Positions 49,936-62,475 are shown, counted from the stretch's first letter. The stretch: DNA of 64,000 nt from Megalonaias nervosa (GCA_016617855.1 JAECUM010009294.1:1-64000); one strand, 5' to 3'. Notes: generated by a model not told the origin, from the letters alone. Made by a program: numbers and translations.

Positions 49936-49990
49936 TACTAATTGTATGGATAAATGGGAACCAGCCTGGAAATGGGTGAACATAAAATAT
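49936..49990 (+). repeat. Direct repeat, right copy
   Basis: Second copy of the repeat at 49364-49420; it ends about 60 bases before the TIR element that starts at 50050. Confidence 0.8.
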
Positions 49991-50049
49991 ATGGGTTTGG
50001 GTGGCCAGGATTGGTTAATAATGTAAGTTATGTTTAAGAAAAAGAACCT

Positions 50050-51350
50050 TTTGAGAGCTTATCCTAGTTGTAAGTGAAAAAAAATACAGACATTATTTTA
50101 TTGATGGAATTTCAGTCATTTAACAGTCTTGAGTTTGGAACACTCGTTACTAAAATTAGCACCTGAGTCTTTGGTGCGGAATTGAAAGCATGTTTTAAAC
50201 ACATGCAGGTCCAGAAAATGCCGCGGCTCATATCCTTTCCTCTACACAGAAGCTGACTTCCAGTTTCATCTATACTGATAAATATAGGTTTGATCATGAG
50301 CACTCAGAAATTGTAAGTTATTGAATTTTTAATATCATAGCATTTGCATAGGTTTACTATGGGAACTCAGTTAGTACCATGAGTCCTGAAACAACTTAAG
50401 TCTGTTGTGGTATCAAGGCATTGTGGCCCTATACTGGCCATAGACTGACATGAGTCCTAAAATGGACAGAGACCACACAATCTGCAATACTGAAGCCAGT
50501 GTGATATCGGTTCACCCGTAACCTCAGGATAATAAAAGGCTGTATTGGAATCACTGTCAAGGTCCATATCTGATAGCTGAGTCCAGTTTTGACAGAGCAG
50601 GACCATCATTTCTGTTTGATTGGTGCCCAGGTCATAATACCATTTGCTGACTGGACATAGTGGACAAAAACACAGCTACAGCCTGTACTTTAACAGTAAG
50701 CCATGACAGACCATCCTGGAACCTTTCACTGTTGTCATTTATGGCACTGAGCTGAGACAGATCTGTAAGATGTATGGACTGATTCATGGCTATGGACTGA
50801 CCTAAGTCCATAACAGCAACTGCAGCATGGCACTGACTGACCATGGGGTGATGTGGGTCCATCAAGGCACTATACTTGATGGATGTTCCCTGTGAGTTCC
50901 TGTGCTCTGTACTGGGACAAGATATGTGATATCAGATCATCATAAAAAGTCCCCGCATGCATAGGTGTATACACGAGTGGATTCTGTGTTGACTGTAAAT
51001 GATCTACATCTGATATCAGAGTCTTGACTGAACAGGGCCATCATTTCCTTCATTCCAGTTCATGCTGCTGGGACAGGTTTGGGAATATTTGATTCTTGTA
51101 CATTCCAGTTCATGATGCTGGGACAGATTATGGAATATTTAATCCCTGTACATTCCAGCTCATGATGCTGGGACAGGTTAGGGAATATTTGATCCCTGTA
51201 ACAAGTCCCTACCTGCATCAGCTGCAGTCATGACAGAGCTAGTGTTGAATGCAGTTGAGATCAAGACTCAAGACTGTTAAAGGACTGAAATTCCATCAAT
51301 AAAATAATGTCTGTATTTTTTTTCACTTACAACTAGGATAAGCTCTCAAA
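50050..51350. mobile_element. 1.3-kb element with 85-bp terminal inverted repeats
   Basis: Bases 50050-50134 (including GAGAGCTTATCCTAGTTGTA and TTATTGATGGAATTTCAGTC) are repeated almost perfectly in reverse complement at 51267-51350. No transposase is seen inside, so it is non-autonomous. The inside has a 58-bp tandem repeat at 51049-51205 (CATGATGCTGGGACAGGTTA) and many GG/CC-rich phrases. The target duplication could not be settled. Confidence 0.8.
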
Positions 51351-51975
51351 TGTTATACAAAGGGTGTTGCACTTAAGCAGAATAAGTCTTGATAGTACCT
51401 CTGGATACATGTTCAGTTTGAAGAAAGGTGATGGCAGAGCTGCAACCATGTGTGACATACTGCACGAATGAGCTCTCTTGCTTCCATTGTTTTAACCCAA
51501 AAAGAATTTGTTCACTAAACTCTGCTTCCACTGTTTTTACCAGAAGCAATTTGTTCACTAAGGTGGTGGTGGTAGCAGCAATGCTAAATGCATCCTCCAC
51601 TCTAATATTGCCCTTTGATACTTTCCCTAAACTGTGTGCTATGAACACACTGAACTTAGAAATTACCCACATGGCCTTCACTATCTGTACTGTTATTACA
51701 CAGACAATGGCAGAAAAGCATCACATAATATGAAGTGGATGCTAGTGATCTAATAAATGTCAACAGAAATTATCTGCACGACCCTTCTGGTCTGTAATAT
51801 TATCCAGTCAGTGACTGCAAACACATAACAAGTTAAGATCACATTAATGAATGAAAGTACTAATGACTAGGGCACGTATAACAAACTGGCACCAACTCAT
51901 ACATCATAGAATGAAGCTGTTGTTCTAAAGAAGTTAGAAAACTTTGTCTCAGACAGAGAATACAGATGGAGTATA

Positions 51976-52062
51976 CTTATGTGAGAAATTCATACTTCCC
52001 TTATGTGAGAAACTCATACTTCCCTTGTGTGAGAAACTTATAAGTCCCTTATGTGAGACTCT
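51976..52062. repeat. Tandem repeat, about 26 bp x 3
   Basis: CTTATGTGAGAAACTCATAC recurs three to four times. It lies just past the stop codon of the possible last NudE exon. Confidence 0.8.
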
Positions 52063-52070
52063 CCTCCAAC

Positions 52071-52260
52071 TCACTCAGCCGAATGGAAATACCAACTGAT
52101 ACTGGATTTTTTATAGGTCTCTAAAAGAGAGGATGCTTCCTGCGTGGAAGTAGTAACTGAAGTTTGGACAGGATTTGTCACTAGTTCACTCTTGTCTGAC
52201 TCCCACCTGTGTGGGCTGACAACTTTTAGATTTTTGTTCTTAAAATTTAACTTGGGTGGA
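52071..52260 (-). CDS. Possible terminal coding exon of the NudE gene
   Basis: The acceptor CCTGTAAATTCAG precedes an open frame that continues in the right phase: the upstream exon ends in two bases (AG) and this one supplies the third (T). It then reads SPPKLNFKNKNLKVVSPH, WESDKSELVTNPVQTSVT and ends KKSSISWYFHSAE before TGA. The Ser/Thr-rich, disordered make-up would suit a variable NudE C-terminus. I know no homologous sequence for it, and a different last exon further down is possible. The phase match alone has a one-in-three chance. Confidence 0.35.
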
Positions 52261-52364
52261 CTGAATTTACAGGAAAATGGACATATACCTAACTTGTTAT
52301 GATCAGGTAAATGTATTAGAAGAAGAAACTCCATATATATACTACCTTCCATTAAGGAGGAACA

Positions 52365-52880
52365 GTCACAACAAGATTTTCATGATAACTGCTGTGATGG
52401 CCATAATGGAAGGACAGTTTTGTACCATCTTCATTCATGACCAAGTGCATATCATTCATTTAGTGAAAAGCCCATGTCAACATGACCATCTATTCAAGAG
52501 AAGTAGTGAAAACAAGACTTTAAAGTTGGCCACAATGGGGGCAATGTTGGCCATTAGATTGGCACCATTCTCATGTCATATGAAGTCTTACAGTGAAAAT
52601 ACCAACCATCCATGCAGGAGATGCAGCAATGAAGAGATTTTCAATATAGTCTCCACTGTAGCCATACTGAAGTCAGATTGGCAGCATTTTCATCCTGGAC
52701 CATCTACAAGTCATACGAAACTTTTCAGTGAAAACCATATGTCAATACATCAATCTGTTTAGAAGCAGGAGTGATAACAGGATTTGCCATGGCAGCTATA
52801 CTTCACATTCTTGATGCATCATCTTCATTTAGGACCAACTTGACCTGATAGTTTAGGAAAAGTAGCGATAACAAAAAACT
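52365..52880. repeat. Array of the 145-bp family, about 3.5 units
   Basis: ATTGGCACCATTCTCATG, AGTCTTACAGTGAAAATACC and CTGCTGTGATGGCCATAA match the array at 31-32 kb. The array ends in ACGACAACCGACGCAGGACC and lies in a NudE intron. The + strand frame at 52277-52762 is a by-product. Confidence 0.75.
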
Positions 52881-53016
52881 ATTAAACGACAACCGACGCA
52901 GGACCATCACACATGCCCTTATAGTGTTCAACTAGTAGATTCAAAACAATGAAACTTATGCACAATGAATGGAATTCATGGTGACATCTTTCATCTAATG
53001 GTGGAAAATAACTTAC

Positions 53017-53111
53017 CTAGGAGAGTTTATAGGGCTTGTATTAGGACCTTTACTACCTCGGGGCTGGTCTTTTACAAAGTTTCGGCACGACGCTAGTTTG
53101 TTCTCTAGTGC
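53017..53111 (-). CDS. NDE1/NDEL1: NudE-family protein (NDE1/NDEL1), exon with the palmitoylation-type Cys
   Basis: This exon reads ALENKLASCRNFVKDQPRGS and on to INSPR. It is bounded by TTTTCAG and GTAAGT, is 95 bases long, starts in phase 0 after the exon at 54535 and leaves two bases (AG). The segment aligns directly with the C-terminal region of NDEL1, where the Cys in 'LAACRNF' is the palmitoylated Cys273 of the human protein; that Cys is kept here. NudE proteins bind LIS1 and cytoplasmic dynein and act in nuclear migration, spindle and centrosome work. The strong match over the two consecutive exons makes the family assignment secure. Whether it is NDE1 or NDEL1 cannot be said, since invertebrates usually have one such gene. 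Confidence 0.9.
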
Positions 53112-53956
53112 CTGAAAATTAAGATAGATATAAGCAAAAAAACTATTTATTTCTGATGTTACCAGTTACCACAGACAATGAAAGTCCTGCATTCAATAAA
53201 AACAAGGTAAATGCCCAACATAGAAAATCCATTCCAAATGATACAGAACAGAAATTTTTGATTATTTCACATTCAGAAAGATATAAACTGGGATAAAAAT
53301 TTCTGAAATAGACACAACAACCTTCAAGGCAAAATGAGATGGACAGTCGAACAGAAACAGACAAACTGAAAAGATGATTTCCTTCTGTATATTTTTTTAC
53401 ATACTGAAAGGTAACTATATAGTAACCTTCTTTGTATACGAAAATAGATCTTAAATGTGAATGAAATGTGCCAGATAACTTGCATTATATCAAAAAGACA
53501 CAACAGAACAACATAGAGCAAAATCTGTATTACATGCATTCACCAATTAAAATTATTAAAAAAAAAAAAAGATTCTCAATCTATAACAAAGCCTTGTGCA
53601 AGACTAAATTAACAAAATTTTGTATGTTAATAAAATCACAACAGGATTTATGGGCACATTCAAATCAGATTTCAACTTAAATGATTTCAACTGTTTAGAA
53701 AATGTCTTGTAGTTGATTCCAACTTTAAACAACATGCAGCTTTATGCAGACACCATGAAGTAATCAGATCAAATACAGTTCAATTTCAACAAGGGCTTAC
53801 TTTCTCTTGATATAAATTAAATTTCTACATTTATTACAATTCCAATTTTAAAATAAAATCAAAATGTTTAGAGGATACTGATGGTTTGGAAGGTTGAAGT
53901 GAAACAAATTTACATCTGAGCAGGCAGAAGAACATACTTCCAGTTATGTTCTTATT

Positions 53957-54120
53957 CATGGTCCATTTTACATCCAAGTAGATAACATCTATAGAGTCAT
54001 GGTCCATTTTACATCCAAGTAGATAACATCTATAGAGTCATGGTCCATTTTACATCCAAGTAGATAACATCTATAGAGTCATGGTCCATTTTACATCCAA
54101 GTAGATAACATCTATAGAGT
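53957..54120. repeat. Perfect 41-bp tandem repeat, four copies
   Basis: CATGGTCCATTTTACATCCA begins each unit at 53957, 53998, 54039 and 54080, without differences. It lies in a NudE intron and is likely to vary in copy number between individuals. Confidence 0.97.
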
Positions 54121-54534
54121 CATCATTTTCTTATATATGAATTGCCTCCTTTAACAAAAAGTTGACCTGAAAGGCCAGTGAATTAATTCTTTGTTACTAC
54201 TTTTAGTAAGACCATACAGTTTTTAACTATATTTGGTGGCAAAAAATGGATACTGTGCCAAAGCCTTGGAGGGATTGGAATCCCTCCTTGCCAACAAAGT
54301 ACTGCAAATTTAAAAACTTACATTTATGTGCAAGAAAGTTTTAATACGTCATCATTCATTCAATTTTCTGGGTAAAATATGCTGCATCTATTAATCTGAA
54401 CTTACAGTCATGTTTGTATATTGTATGCAAATTATTACACTCTATATTATCTTTATACAGGTACAGTCTATTCATTGAGAGACTGCATACAAAAACTGAA
54501 TATATAACCCTTAAACCAGCTCAACTGTACTTAC

Positions 54535-54626
54535 ACCAACTTTTCGTAACAAATCACCCACAATGTTTAGGGCAGATATTCGAGCAGAAGGGGTTAAAGG
54601 TGTGCCACCAGATAGAGCAGGCATTC
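54535..54626 (-). CDS. NDE1/NDEL1: NudE-family protein (NDE1/NDEL1), conserved C-terminal motif exon
   Basis: The exon is 92 bases, bounded by TTTGTTTTCAG and GTAAGT, and reads GMPALSGG, then [19 protein letters not shown] and RKVG. This is the most conserved C-terminal block of vertebrate NDEL1 and NDE1. The Ser in 'ARIS' corresponds by spacing to human NDEL1 Ser251, the reported Aurora A site, lying 22 residues before Cys273; the spacing is kept here. The phase is 1 at the start and 0 at the end, which fits its neighbours on both sides. The gene is on the - strand. Confidence 0.93.
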
Positions 54627-54649
54627 CTGAAAACAAAACAGCACAATAA

Positions 54650-56540
54650 AAAATGTAACTAATTCTTTATTCTGCAGAACCAAATTAGGGTTCAATAAAT
54701 TTCAAATCAGATGGTAGTCCTTAGTTCCTGAAAATAATTACCTGGTAGTGCTCCTTAAATATAAAAGCCAGGTGATAGTAGATACTTTAATAAGAAACTG
54801 ATACTTTTAAGACTATTATCTTGCCTTGTTTTAAGTCATTAATAATTATTCGCATCTGTGAGATACTTTCAGTTATGTTCTGGAACAAAATGTAGAACAT
54901 GTCATGCTATTATGAAGCAATCTAAAAGGATGGCTACCTGAATTCAACATAAGGTAGCACTAATTGAACATTCGGGTTGCACCCAGGCTCTGACTTGTCA
55001 TGTTATCTGCTAATTCTGACATTTTTGATGGTGAAACTCAGTGGTGATTGCAAACGTTTCATATATTTTCAGTGTTTCCCTTTACCTTCATTTGTGCTTC
55101 AGAGACCACCAAATTTTTAATTTGACCCCTAGTTTTCATACCAAAGTTTATATTTTACTCAGTCTGACCCCCAGTTCTGACACCAATGGGATTTTCGACT
55201 CTCTCTATTGCACCCCTAAGGAATGCACTGATTTTAGGTTGTATTAATGCAATAAACTGTTATCTGGTATATAAAATAATCAGGTGTGTCAATTTTTTTT
55301 CTATATCTAAACATGACAACTTCTAGTGCTCAAGCAGCACATGGGTACTTCAAAAATATTTTGTTACAAAACACATCTTGTTGTTAAAACAAGTTCTGAT
55401 GCTCTCACAAGTTTTCAATACAGTGAGAGGCTTCTATATAAAATCACAGACTGGCAACACCTAAATTAATCATTTATTTTTGTCTAAAGAGTACAAAAGG
55501 TCACACTACTTACATGACAGGGCTCAGTCGAGAAAAAGATGTGATGAACCAATCTGCTAGCCTGCATGTTCCTTTCAGACCAAAGCAGAAGCTGCTCAAG
55601 TCTCTTTACTAAAATCACTGGACTGACCTATCATAATCCACTTGCAACGTAAATGTGATTTTTTAAAAAAATAAATCTTCTTATAACCAAAAAATGACGA
55701 ACTTCAACTTTTTTATCCTAATATCACACAAAGATTTTTCTGTCTTCTGTCAAGCTTGTGTGTGACGTCTTTTGATAATCTACATAGCTATTTGGAAAAT
55801 ACTTCAACTCTTACCAGAATGAAAACAAATAACAAACAAGAACTTTGACATTAAGTGGCAATTTGTGACACTGGATGCAGGCTAGGCAAAATTTAAGATC
55901 ATGTAGTAATAAGAAGACACTGCAGTAAAAATAAATAATATCCATTTTCAGTTGTCGTGTCTTGTTGCACACTTAATTAATTTAATTTTTTGCACTATTT
56001 TTCCTATGAGCTAGGGAGCCAGTAAAAAAAAAAAAAAATTACCAAACAGGGCATAGGCATCAAATCAGCAAAGATAATTTAAATAAATATTAGACAAAAT
56101 TCCTAATAGTGGGACCAAATTGTCATCAAATAAATATGATGCTGTGTTTTTTTTAATCTGAGATTCAAGTAAATATTTCAAACTTTTGAGTTTAAGAAAT
56201 TTGGCTTGTGATTCTTTTATGATTTTTTTATTAAGAGCTAAGGATTAGTTACTCATGGCTGAGTGATTTGCATGCCAAATATGCAAATGAAAGAGTAAAA
56301 TATCAAGTTCTACCAATGAATCTGCCGGAGTTTGCTACTGTCACATGTCTTAAAGATAAGGCATTTTATTCAAACTGCCAGAGCACCAAATAACCTATTT
56401 GTGTTGTTGTGCTATAAACACCAAATCAAAACCAAATCAATCATCCATAGATACAATCCTCTTAAGTGACAAACCATAACATTTTGTCTTAGTGTCTCTG
56501 CATGTGTTGACTTTTTCCATGTTTATGTTTCTACTGCAGT
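54650..56540. other. NudE intron sequence, no gene seen
   Basis: AT-rich with homopolymer runs. The short + frame at 55041-55247 has no support. Confidence 0.6.
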
Positions 56541-56542
56541 AA

Positions 56543-58510
56543 CTGTTGGATTTAAATTGGATTTAAAGTATTTCCACCATGGAATTAAAGTAATTCCACC
56601 TTGGATTTAAAGTATTTCTGCCATGGATTTCAAGTATCACAGCTTTGGATTTAAAGTATTTCCACCATGGGTTTAAAGTATCACAGCTTAGGATTTAAAG
56701 TATTTCCACCATGGATCTAAAGTATCTTCAAAATGGGATTTAAATTATTTCCACCATGGATTTAAAGTATTTCCACAACTGATTTAAAGTATTTCCACCA
56801 TGGATTTAAAGTGTTTCCACCTTGGTTTTAAAGTTTCCACCATGGATTTAAAGTGTGTCCACCCTGGATTTAAAGTTTCTATCATGGATTTAAAGTATTT
56901 CCACCATGGATTTAAAGCATCACAGCTTTGGATTTCAAGTATCACAGCTCTGGATTTAAAGTATCAAAGTTTTGGATTTAAAGTATTACAGCTTTATATT
57001 TAAAATATCACAGCTTTTAAAGTAACACAGCTTTGGATTTAAAGTATTACAGCTTTGGATTTAAAGTGTTTCCACCTTTGATTTAAAGCAGTTCCACCTC
57101 TGATTTAAAGCCTTTGTGTGTGTGTGTGTGTGTATTTTGGATTTTTAATGTAGCTTTAACAATTTTCCAGTCATATCGCTACAATGTCTGCAGTGTGGCA
57201 GTTTACAGTGATGTCCAGCACTGGGGCATCATGTCCCACTCAGTCACATTATCCAGACACCAGGCCAACCAGTCCTGACACTAATGTCTTAATGCCGAGC
57301 GCCTAGTGAGACAGCTGCTAGTATCATTTTTATAAGTCTTTAGTATGACCTGGCCAGGGTTTGAACCCATGACCTCCTGCATCTGAGGCGGATGCTCTAA
57401 CCATTTAAACCAATGGAATGGTCCTTGGATTTAAAGTATCAGCCATGGATTTAAAGTATCAGAATTTGTATTTAAAGTATCAGCCACAGATTTAAAGTAT
57501 CAGCTCTGTATTTAAACTGTCATAGCCTTGGATTTAAAGTATCAGCCATAGATTTAAAGTATCAGCCCTGGATTTAAGGTGTCATAGCCTTGGATTTAAA
57601 GTGTCAGCCTTGGATTTAAAGTATCAGCCATGGATTTAAAGTATCAGAATTTGTATTTAAAGTATCAGCCACAGATTTAAAGTATCAGCCCTGGATTTAA
57701 AGTGTCGTAGCCCTGGATTTAAAGTATCAGCCATAGATTTAAAGTATCAGCCCTGTATTTAAAGTGTCATAGCCTTGGATTTAAAGTGTCAGCCTTGGAT
57801 TTCATTTATTAGCCTTGTATTTAAAGTATCAGCTACTGGATTTATAGTATCACAGCCATGGGTTTAAAGTAACACAGCCTTGTATTTCAAGTGTCATAGC
57901 CTTGTATTTAAAGTATCAGCCTTGTATTTCAAGTATCATAGCCTTCGATTTATATAGTATCATAGCCTTGGATTTAAAGTGTCCACCTTGAATTTCATTT
58001 ATTAGCCTTGTTATTTAAAGTATCAGCCTTGTATTTCAAGTATAACAGCCATGGATTTAAAGTATCACAAACCTGTATTTAAATATTACATCCTTGTATA
58101 TAAAGTACCAGCCTTGTATTTATAGTCTCACAGCCTTGGATTTGAGGTATTACCGCCATTGATTTATAGTATCACAGCCTTGGATTTGAAGCATTACAGC
58201 CATGGATTTATAGTATTGCAGCCATGGATTTAAAGTATCGGCCTTGTATTTATAACATCACATTCTTGAATTTAAAGTAATACAGCCATGGATTTAAAGT
58301 ATTACAGCCTTGGATTTGAAGTATTACAGCCATAGATTTACAGTATCACAGCCTTGGATTAAAAGTATTGGCCTTGGATTTAAAGTATTACAGCCTTGGA
58401 TTTTAAAGAATCCCCACTGTAGATTTAAAGAATGACAGCCTTGGATTTGATGTAATTATATCACATATTTCATGTATCAGAGTCTTGGACTTTATGTATC
58501 TCCACCTTTT
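56543..58510. repeat. 2-kb minisatellite with GGATTTAAAGTAT core
   Basis: About 80 degenerate units of 18-25 bases share GGATTTAAAGTAT. In the left part the linker is TTCCACCAT (unit about 22); in the right part it is CAGCCT or CAGCCA (unit about 20). The right part also shows a higher-order block of about 130 bases (57430-57560 resembles 57605-57740). A SINE interrupts it. It lies in a NudE intron. The + frame at 56800-57003 is a by-product. Confidence 0.95.
57140..57424 (-). repeat. tRNA-derived SINE inside the minisatellite (family 4)
   Basis: On the - strand the head has an A box (TGGTTTAAATGGTTAGAGC) and a B box (GGGTTCAAACC) at tRNA spacing, with CATCCGCCTCAGATGCAGG between. The body runs to a (GT)n stretch near 57115-57133. 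The minisatellite continues on both sides. Confidence 0.8.
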
Positions 58511-61200
58511 TGTTTAACTTGATAATGTTACCTGCCCTCTTCAGCCAAAATCAGAAGCTGTTTAGAGATCATGCACATGCTAATTCATACAACACAGAAT
58601 ATTAATTTTCCTTCTTGTAACTTTTCATGCAATCTTTATAACTGTGATCTTAAATAAATCACAAAAAAAGGACTTGAATCAGATAAAACACTTGCAATTC
58701 TCAACTAGAACAGCAGCATGCTTAATGATGTGCAAAACTGTACGAGCATGAATGGGCAGAAGATATGATCAAAGAAATATGGTTGAAATAATTGTCAGGT
58801 ACAGAATAATTTTATTAAAAGAAGTTTTAGGTTCTTGTTAGTTGTACATTATAAGTACTCTATATAATCCAGTATTTGGTACAACATGAGATGGACTTGA
58901 ACCAGACTGATTATACTGCACTAAAATTTAGGTGAAAAAAGTGTTATCCTAGAAAAGAAAAAAAAAACTGAGCAAAGACCAGCTTAAGTAATTGTCAAAC
59001 ATTAACATCATATTGAGCATTTCAAATTAAAACAATCAAGCACTGATGTAATTAACAAATGTACATACCAAGAACCATCTTGGATTCTGTACCAAATCAA
59101 CATACGTACGTACGGACGGATGGACAATGTACGTACGTACGTACATACATACATACATACTCCAGCCCTGATAAAAATTATGTGTAAGAATAAGTTTGGG
59201 AAAATGATAGAACACATAAATATTTTTGTACATATATAAATGACAACCATCATTTCTAGTAAGTTTATTAAGTTTTTAAATTCAAGACAACTAAACTTTT
59301 GAAAACCAAAAACTTTTAATACCATTTTCTTGGCTAACAAGTTGAATGTTACAAATCCTATTTTTCTCAGCTACAGATAAGGTTTAAATGAAATTAGTAT
59401 TTCAGTCTGTGATTTGATAGTAATTCTGTTGGGGTTTTTTAAATTTCAACATGTTATTATGTTCAAACTGTTATCACATAAACCTGTTAACCAGATGCAG
59501 TCTTAAATAAATCATCAAAATAGAGCTTTAGAAAAATCATCAAATACCTTGGTGACAGAGGCAAAGTCAGGTGCACTTGATTAGATAGCTCTATTCAATT
59601 TTCTTTTCTCATCATTATCAAGCCAAAAAGTGTAATCATCTGGAACATCTCTCTTTTATATAGTTTCTATTAATTAACTGTACCATAATAAAAGGTTGTA
59701 TGTTATTACAGCAGGGATAACACGCTGACAAAACTGGACTATATATCTTGAAAATTAAACTGTTTTGTATCCTTTGAATGCACTAATTTTAAAGGATATA
59801 TTTTGATTAATTAGTTTGTAAATAATATACACAAATGCACATCTTATTAGTGGCTCTGTTTCTTATCGGGAGACATTTCATGAAAATTGTTTTAAAAAAA
59901 ATCATTTCAGGTTATTTTTGTTGTTTTTATTAACTCTTTTATGATTATACCTAAAAGTATCAGCAGTGTGACTTTCTTGGATGAAATTCACATACTAACT
60001 AGACATGCTACCGACTCAGCCAAGCTGTAATATCATCTAACCCTCCTATTTGTTTGTACCACCCTACTGATTTTAAAAACCAAAAGCGTCATGGATATAA
60101 GACAAATGCACAAAATTTAGTCATTTCATCCATCATTTTATAATTTTCAAAGCCGACTGTCACCAGGGGTCCCTAACACTTGTCATCTTCTGTACATTTC
60201 AAATCAAACAGGGTTTTTACTAACATGATGCCCTGTTTGCATGTGTAAGTCTATTTTTTCTGACAATGGATGTGATGTGGTTCACCATCTTCTATAAGTT
60301 CTGACTAATTCCTTAAATTTCAATAACTTTGGAAGTTACATCACTTACAACACATGTAAAAATGACACCTTTTTATTTGCTTCAATTCTTTTAAGAATAG
60401 TACAACTAAACATCGCAAGTATTGGATGTAGGCAACAGTTTTTCCTTTAATGGACTGTTGAAGGAACTGGAAAAGGACAGTGAGCAGTCTGTCTTATTGT
60501 TTTAAATGACAGCTTCTGTTTTATTTCAAAGTGTAAAATAATGTTAACTGTTTACCTAAAAACAAAAATCTTTTGCTAACCCGAGTACATGTGGATTAGC
60601 TGAAAATACAGAGTGCTAGATATGAAAATATTAGTCTCTCAATCATGAAAATTTGGCCAGTGACATTGCCTATGGTATGGTTTAGCTACTCTACTGAAGA
60701 CACATCCATGTATCAATTTTACAAGTGTAAGTGAAATAGGATCAAGCATACCTAGAGTGTAACAAAAAGCTGAAAATATAAGTCACTCAAGTATACAAAT
60801 TAGGACACCATGACCTAGTTTTGATATGGCTGGTTAACTTCCACTGAGATGTATCTACAAACCAGTTTTCATGAGTGTATGTTAGAAAGTGTCCAAGATA
60901 TTAAACAAACAGATGAAAATACAGGTCATTCAAGAGTACAAATTAATTCACAGTGACCTAGTTATGGTATGGCTGAGTTACTCTTCCAGAGATGCATCCA
61001 CACACCATGTGGAGGTAAAATAATGTCCAAGCTATTGAGGTAACAAAATAATTACAGAGTAACAAAAGAATGAACAAAGGATGCATAAATGAACTGGCAA
61101 TAAATTATACCCTCCCAAGTCTGCTGGAAAAATGATAATAGTATGTACCAGCCATCAAAAATCCTAATGCTAAAAGGATTCAATTAAGAAAAAGCATCCA
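58510..61200. other. NudE intron sequence, no gene seen
   Basis: It contains an ACGT/ACAT microsatellite at 59101-59161 and otherwise unique-looking AT-rich sequence. The - strand frame at 59008-59340 crosses that microsatellite and is not supported. Confidence 0.6.
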
Positions 61201-61208
61201 CAGCATAC

Positions 61209-61400
61209 CTTTTGCAGGTGTAGTTTGAGAAGAATCTGCCTGTGTTAAATCTCCATCCACAGATAATAACCTGTCTTTGCGCATCACAACCTGTGTTCCA
61301 ACATCATTTTCCCCAATGCCCTCAGCACCATTGAGAGAATTTGTGTTATAGTTTCTTGAGCTTTCAGTCCGTGATTGTGCATCAAGTTCATGCCTCAAAT
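61209..61400 (-). CDS. NDE1/NDEL1: NudE-family protein (NDE1/NDEL1), exon after the coiled coil
   Basis: The exon has 192 bases between TATCTTTCAG and GTATGC. It begins in phase 2 of a codon completed by a preceding G and reads DLRHELDAQSRTESS, then a variable Asn/Gly/Ser-rich stretch, and ends QADSSQTTPAK with one base over, which joins in frame to the exon at 54626. The start matches the 'DLRQEL' end of the long coiled coil in human NDEL1, after which the family has a variable linker. The coiled coil that binds LIS1 would be coded by exons above 64000; none was seen between 61400 and 64000. Confidence 0.85.
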
Positions 61401-61864
61401 CTGAAAGATACAAGAACTTTTGTAACTTATAAAGAATACAGCATTATTAGAAAACAGATATAACCAAAATGGGGGGGGGGACATTTTTGGGGGGTTATAT
61501 TAGCCCTTTAAATAGATCCTTCCCTATGAAACAGAAGGTTCACACAAGTGCATTTTATAATCACAACTTACTGATTTAATTAATGATAACTTAGGTGTGC
61601 TGCCAAGATTGTATTCTAGAAGCCATAAACACAAAAGGCAACTTGCTTACCTATCAATTAAAAAGTTTCCATCACAGTACAATTTCACTGTAAGGTTCTC
61701 TGTTAAGTTTTACTGCCTTTAGCATGAACAAGGCTAATTACCATTTGCTTTGCACCTCTCAAGCCCATGTCAAATCCATGTCTGCAACAAGTGGTTGCTG
61801 TCCTAGGATGATACTTTGCTCTTGGTTCTCCTATTTCTCTTGAAAGACTACTTCATGCAAGCAT

Positions 61865-62015
61865 CTTATATATTCTTAAGATGGCCACCAAGACAGCCAT
61901 TTTGGAGGTTATATCACTGTTATTTTAATATAAGACCAACTACATATTGCAAGAGTGGTTCACTGAAAATCCCCAATTGATATGACCAACCAATCTGCTG
62001 TGTGAAATGTCTGCT
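61865..62015. repeat. Single unit of the 145-bp family
   Basis: TTAAGATGGCCACCAAGACA, TAAGACCAACTACATATTGC and AATTGATATGACCAACCAAT match units of the 31-32 kb array. Confidence 0.6.
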
Positions 62016-62084
62016 GCAGAACAAGGGCAGCATTTGATCCCACAAGGACAAAGCCAGAGTATTCAGTCTTTTCTATGTGCTTGG

Positions 62085-62475
62085 GCAAAACCTTGTACAA
62101 TGTGATCATGTATAATTGGTACTGTTACATGTACTCTTGCAAACCTTTATACACTGTAACAATGTAACAATATATTTTATTTACTGTTAGGTGTGCTCTG
62201 GCAAACCTGTATACAATGTAACAATATATTATATTTACTGTTACAAGTCCTTTGGCAAACCTGTATACACTATAAAAATATATTATATTTACTATTACAT
62301 GTCATCTGGCAAACCTGCATACACTGTAACAATATATTATATTTACTGTTACATGTCCTCTGGCAAATCTGTATACACTGTAGCCATGCAGAATTTTTGT
62401 TACTGTCACATCTGCTCTGGTTAACCTTTATATGCTGTAACAATATGTTATTTGTATTGTTACATGTGCTCTGAC
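62085..62475. repeat. Minisatellite, unit about 60 bp, block 1
   Basis: CTCTGGCAAACCTGTATACA, CTGTAACAATATATTATATT and TTACTGTTACATGT recur about six times. The frames across it are by-products. Confidence 0.9.

Noticed and set aside
52277..52762. 161-codon + frame
   Set aside because: It lies across the 145-bp repeat units and antisense to the possible NudE exon; no motif.
59101..59161. Telomere-like or regulatory ACGT repeat
   Set aside because: A simple ACGT/ACAT microsatellite explains it.
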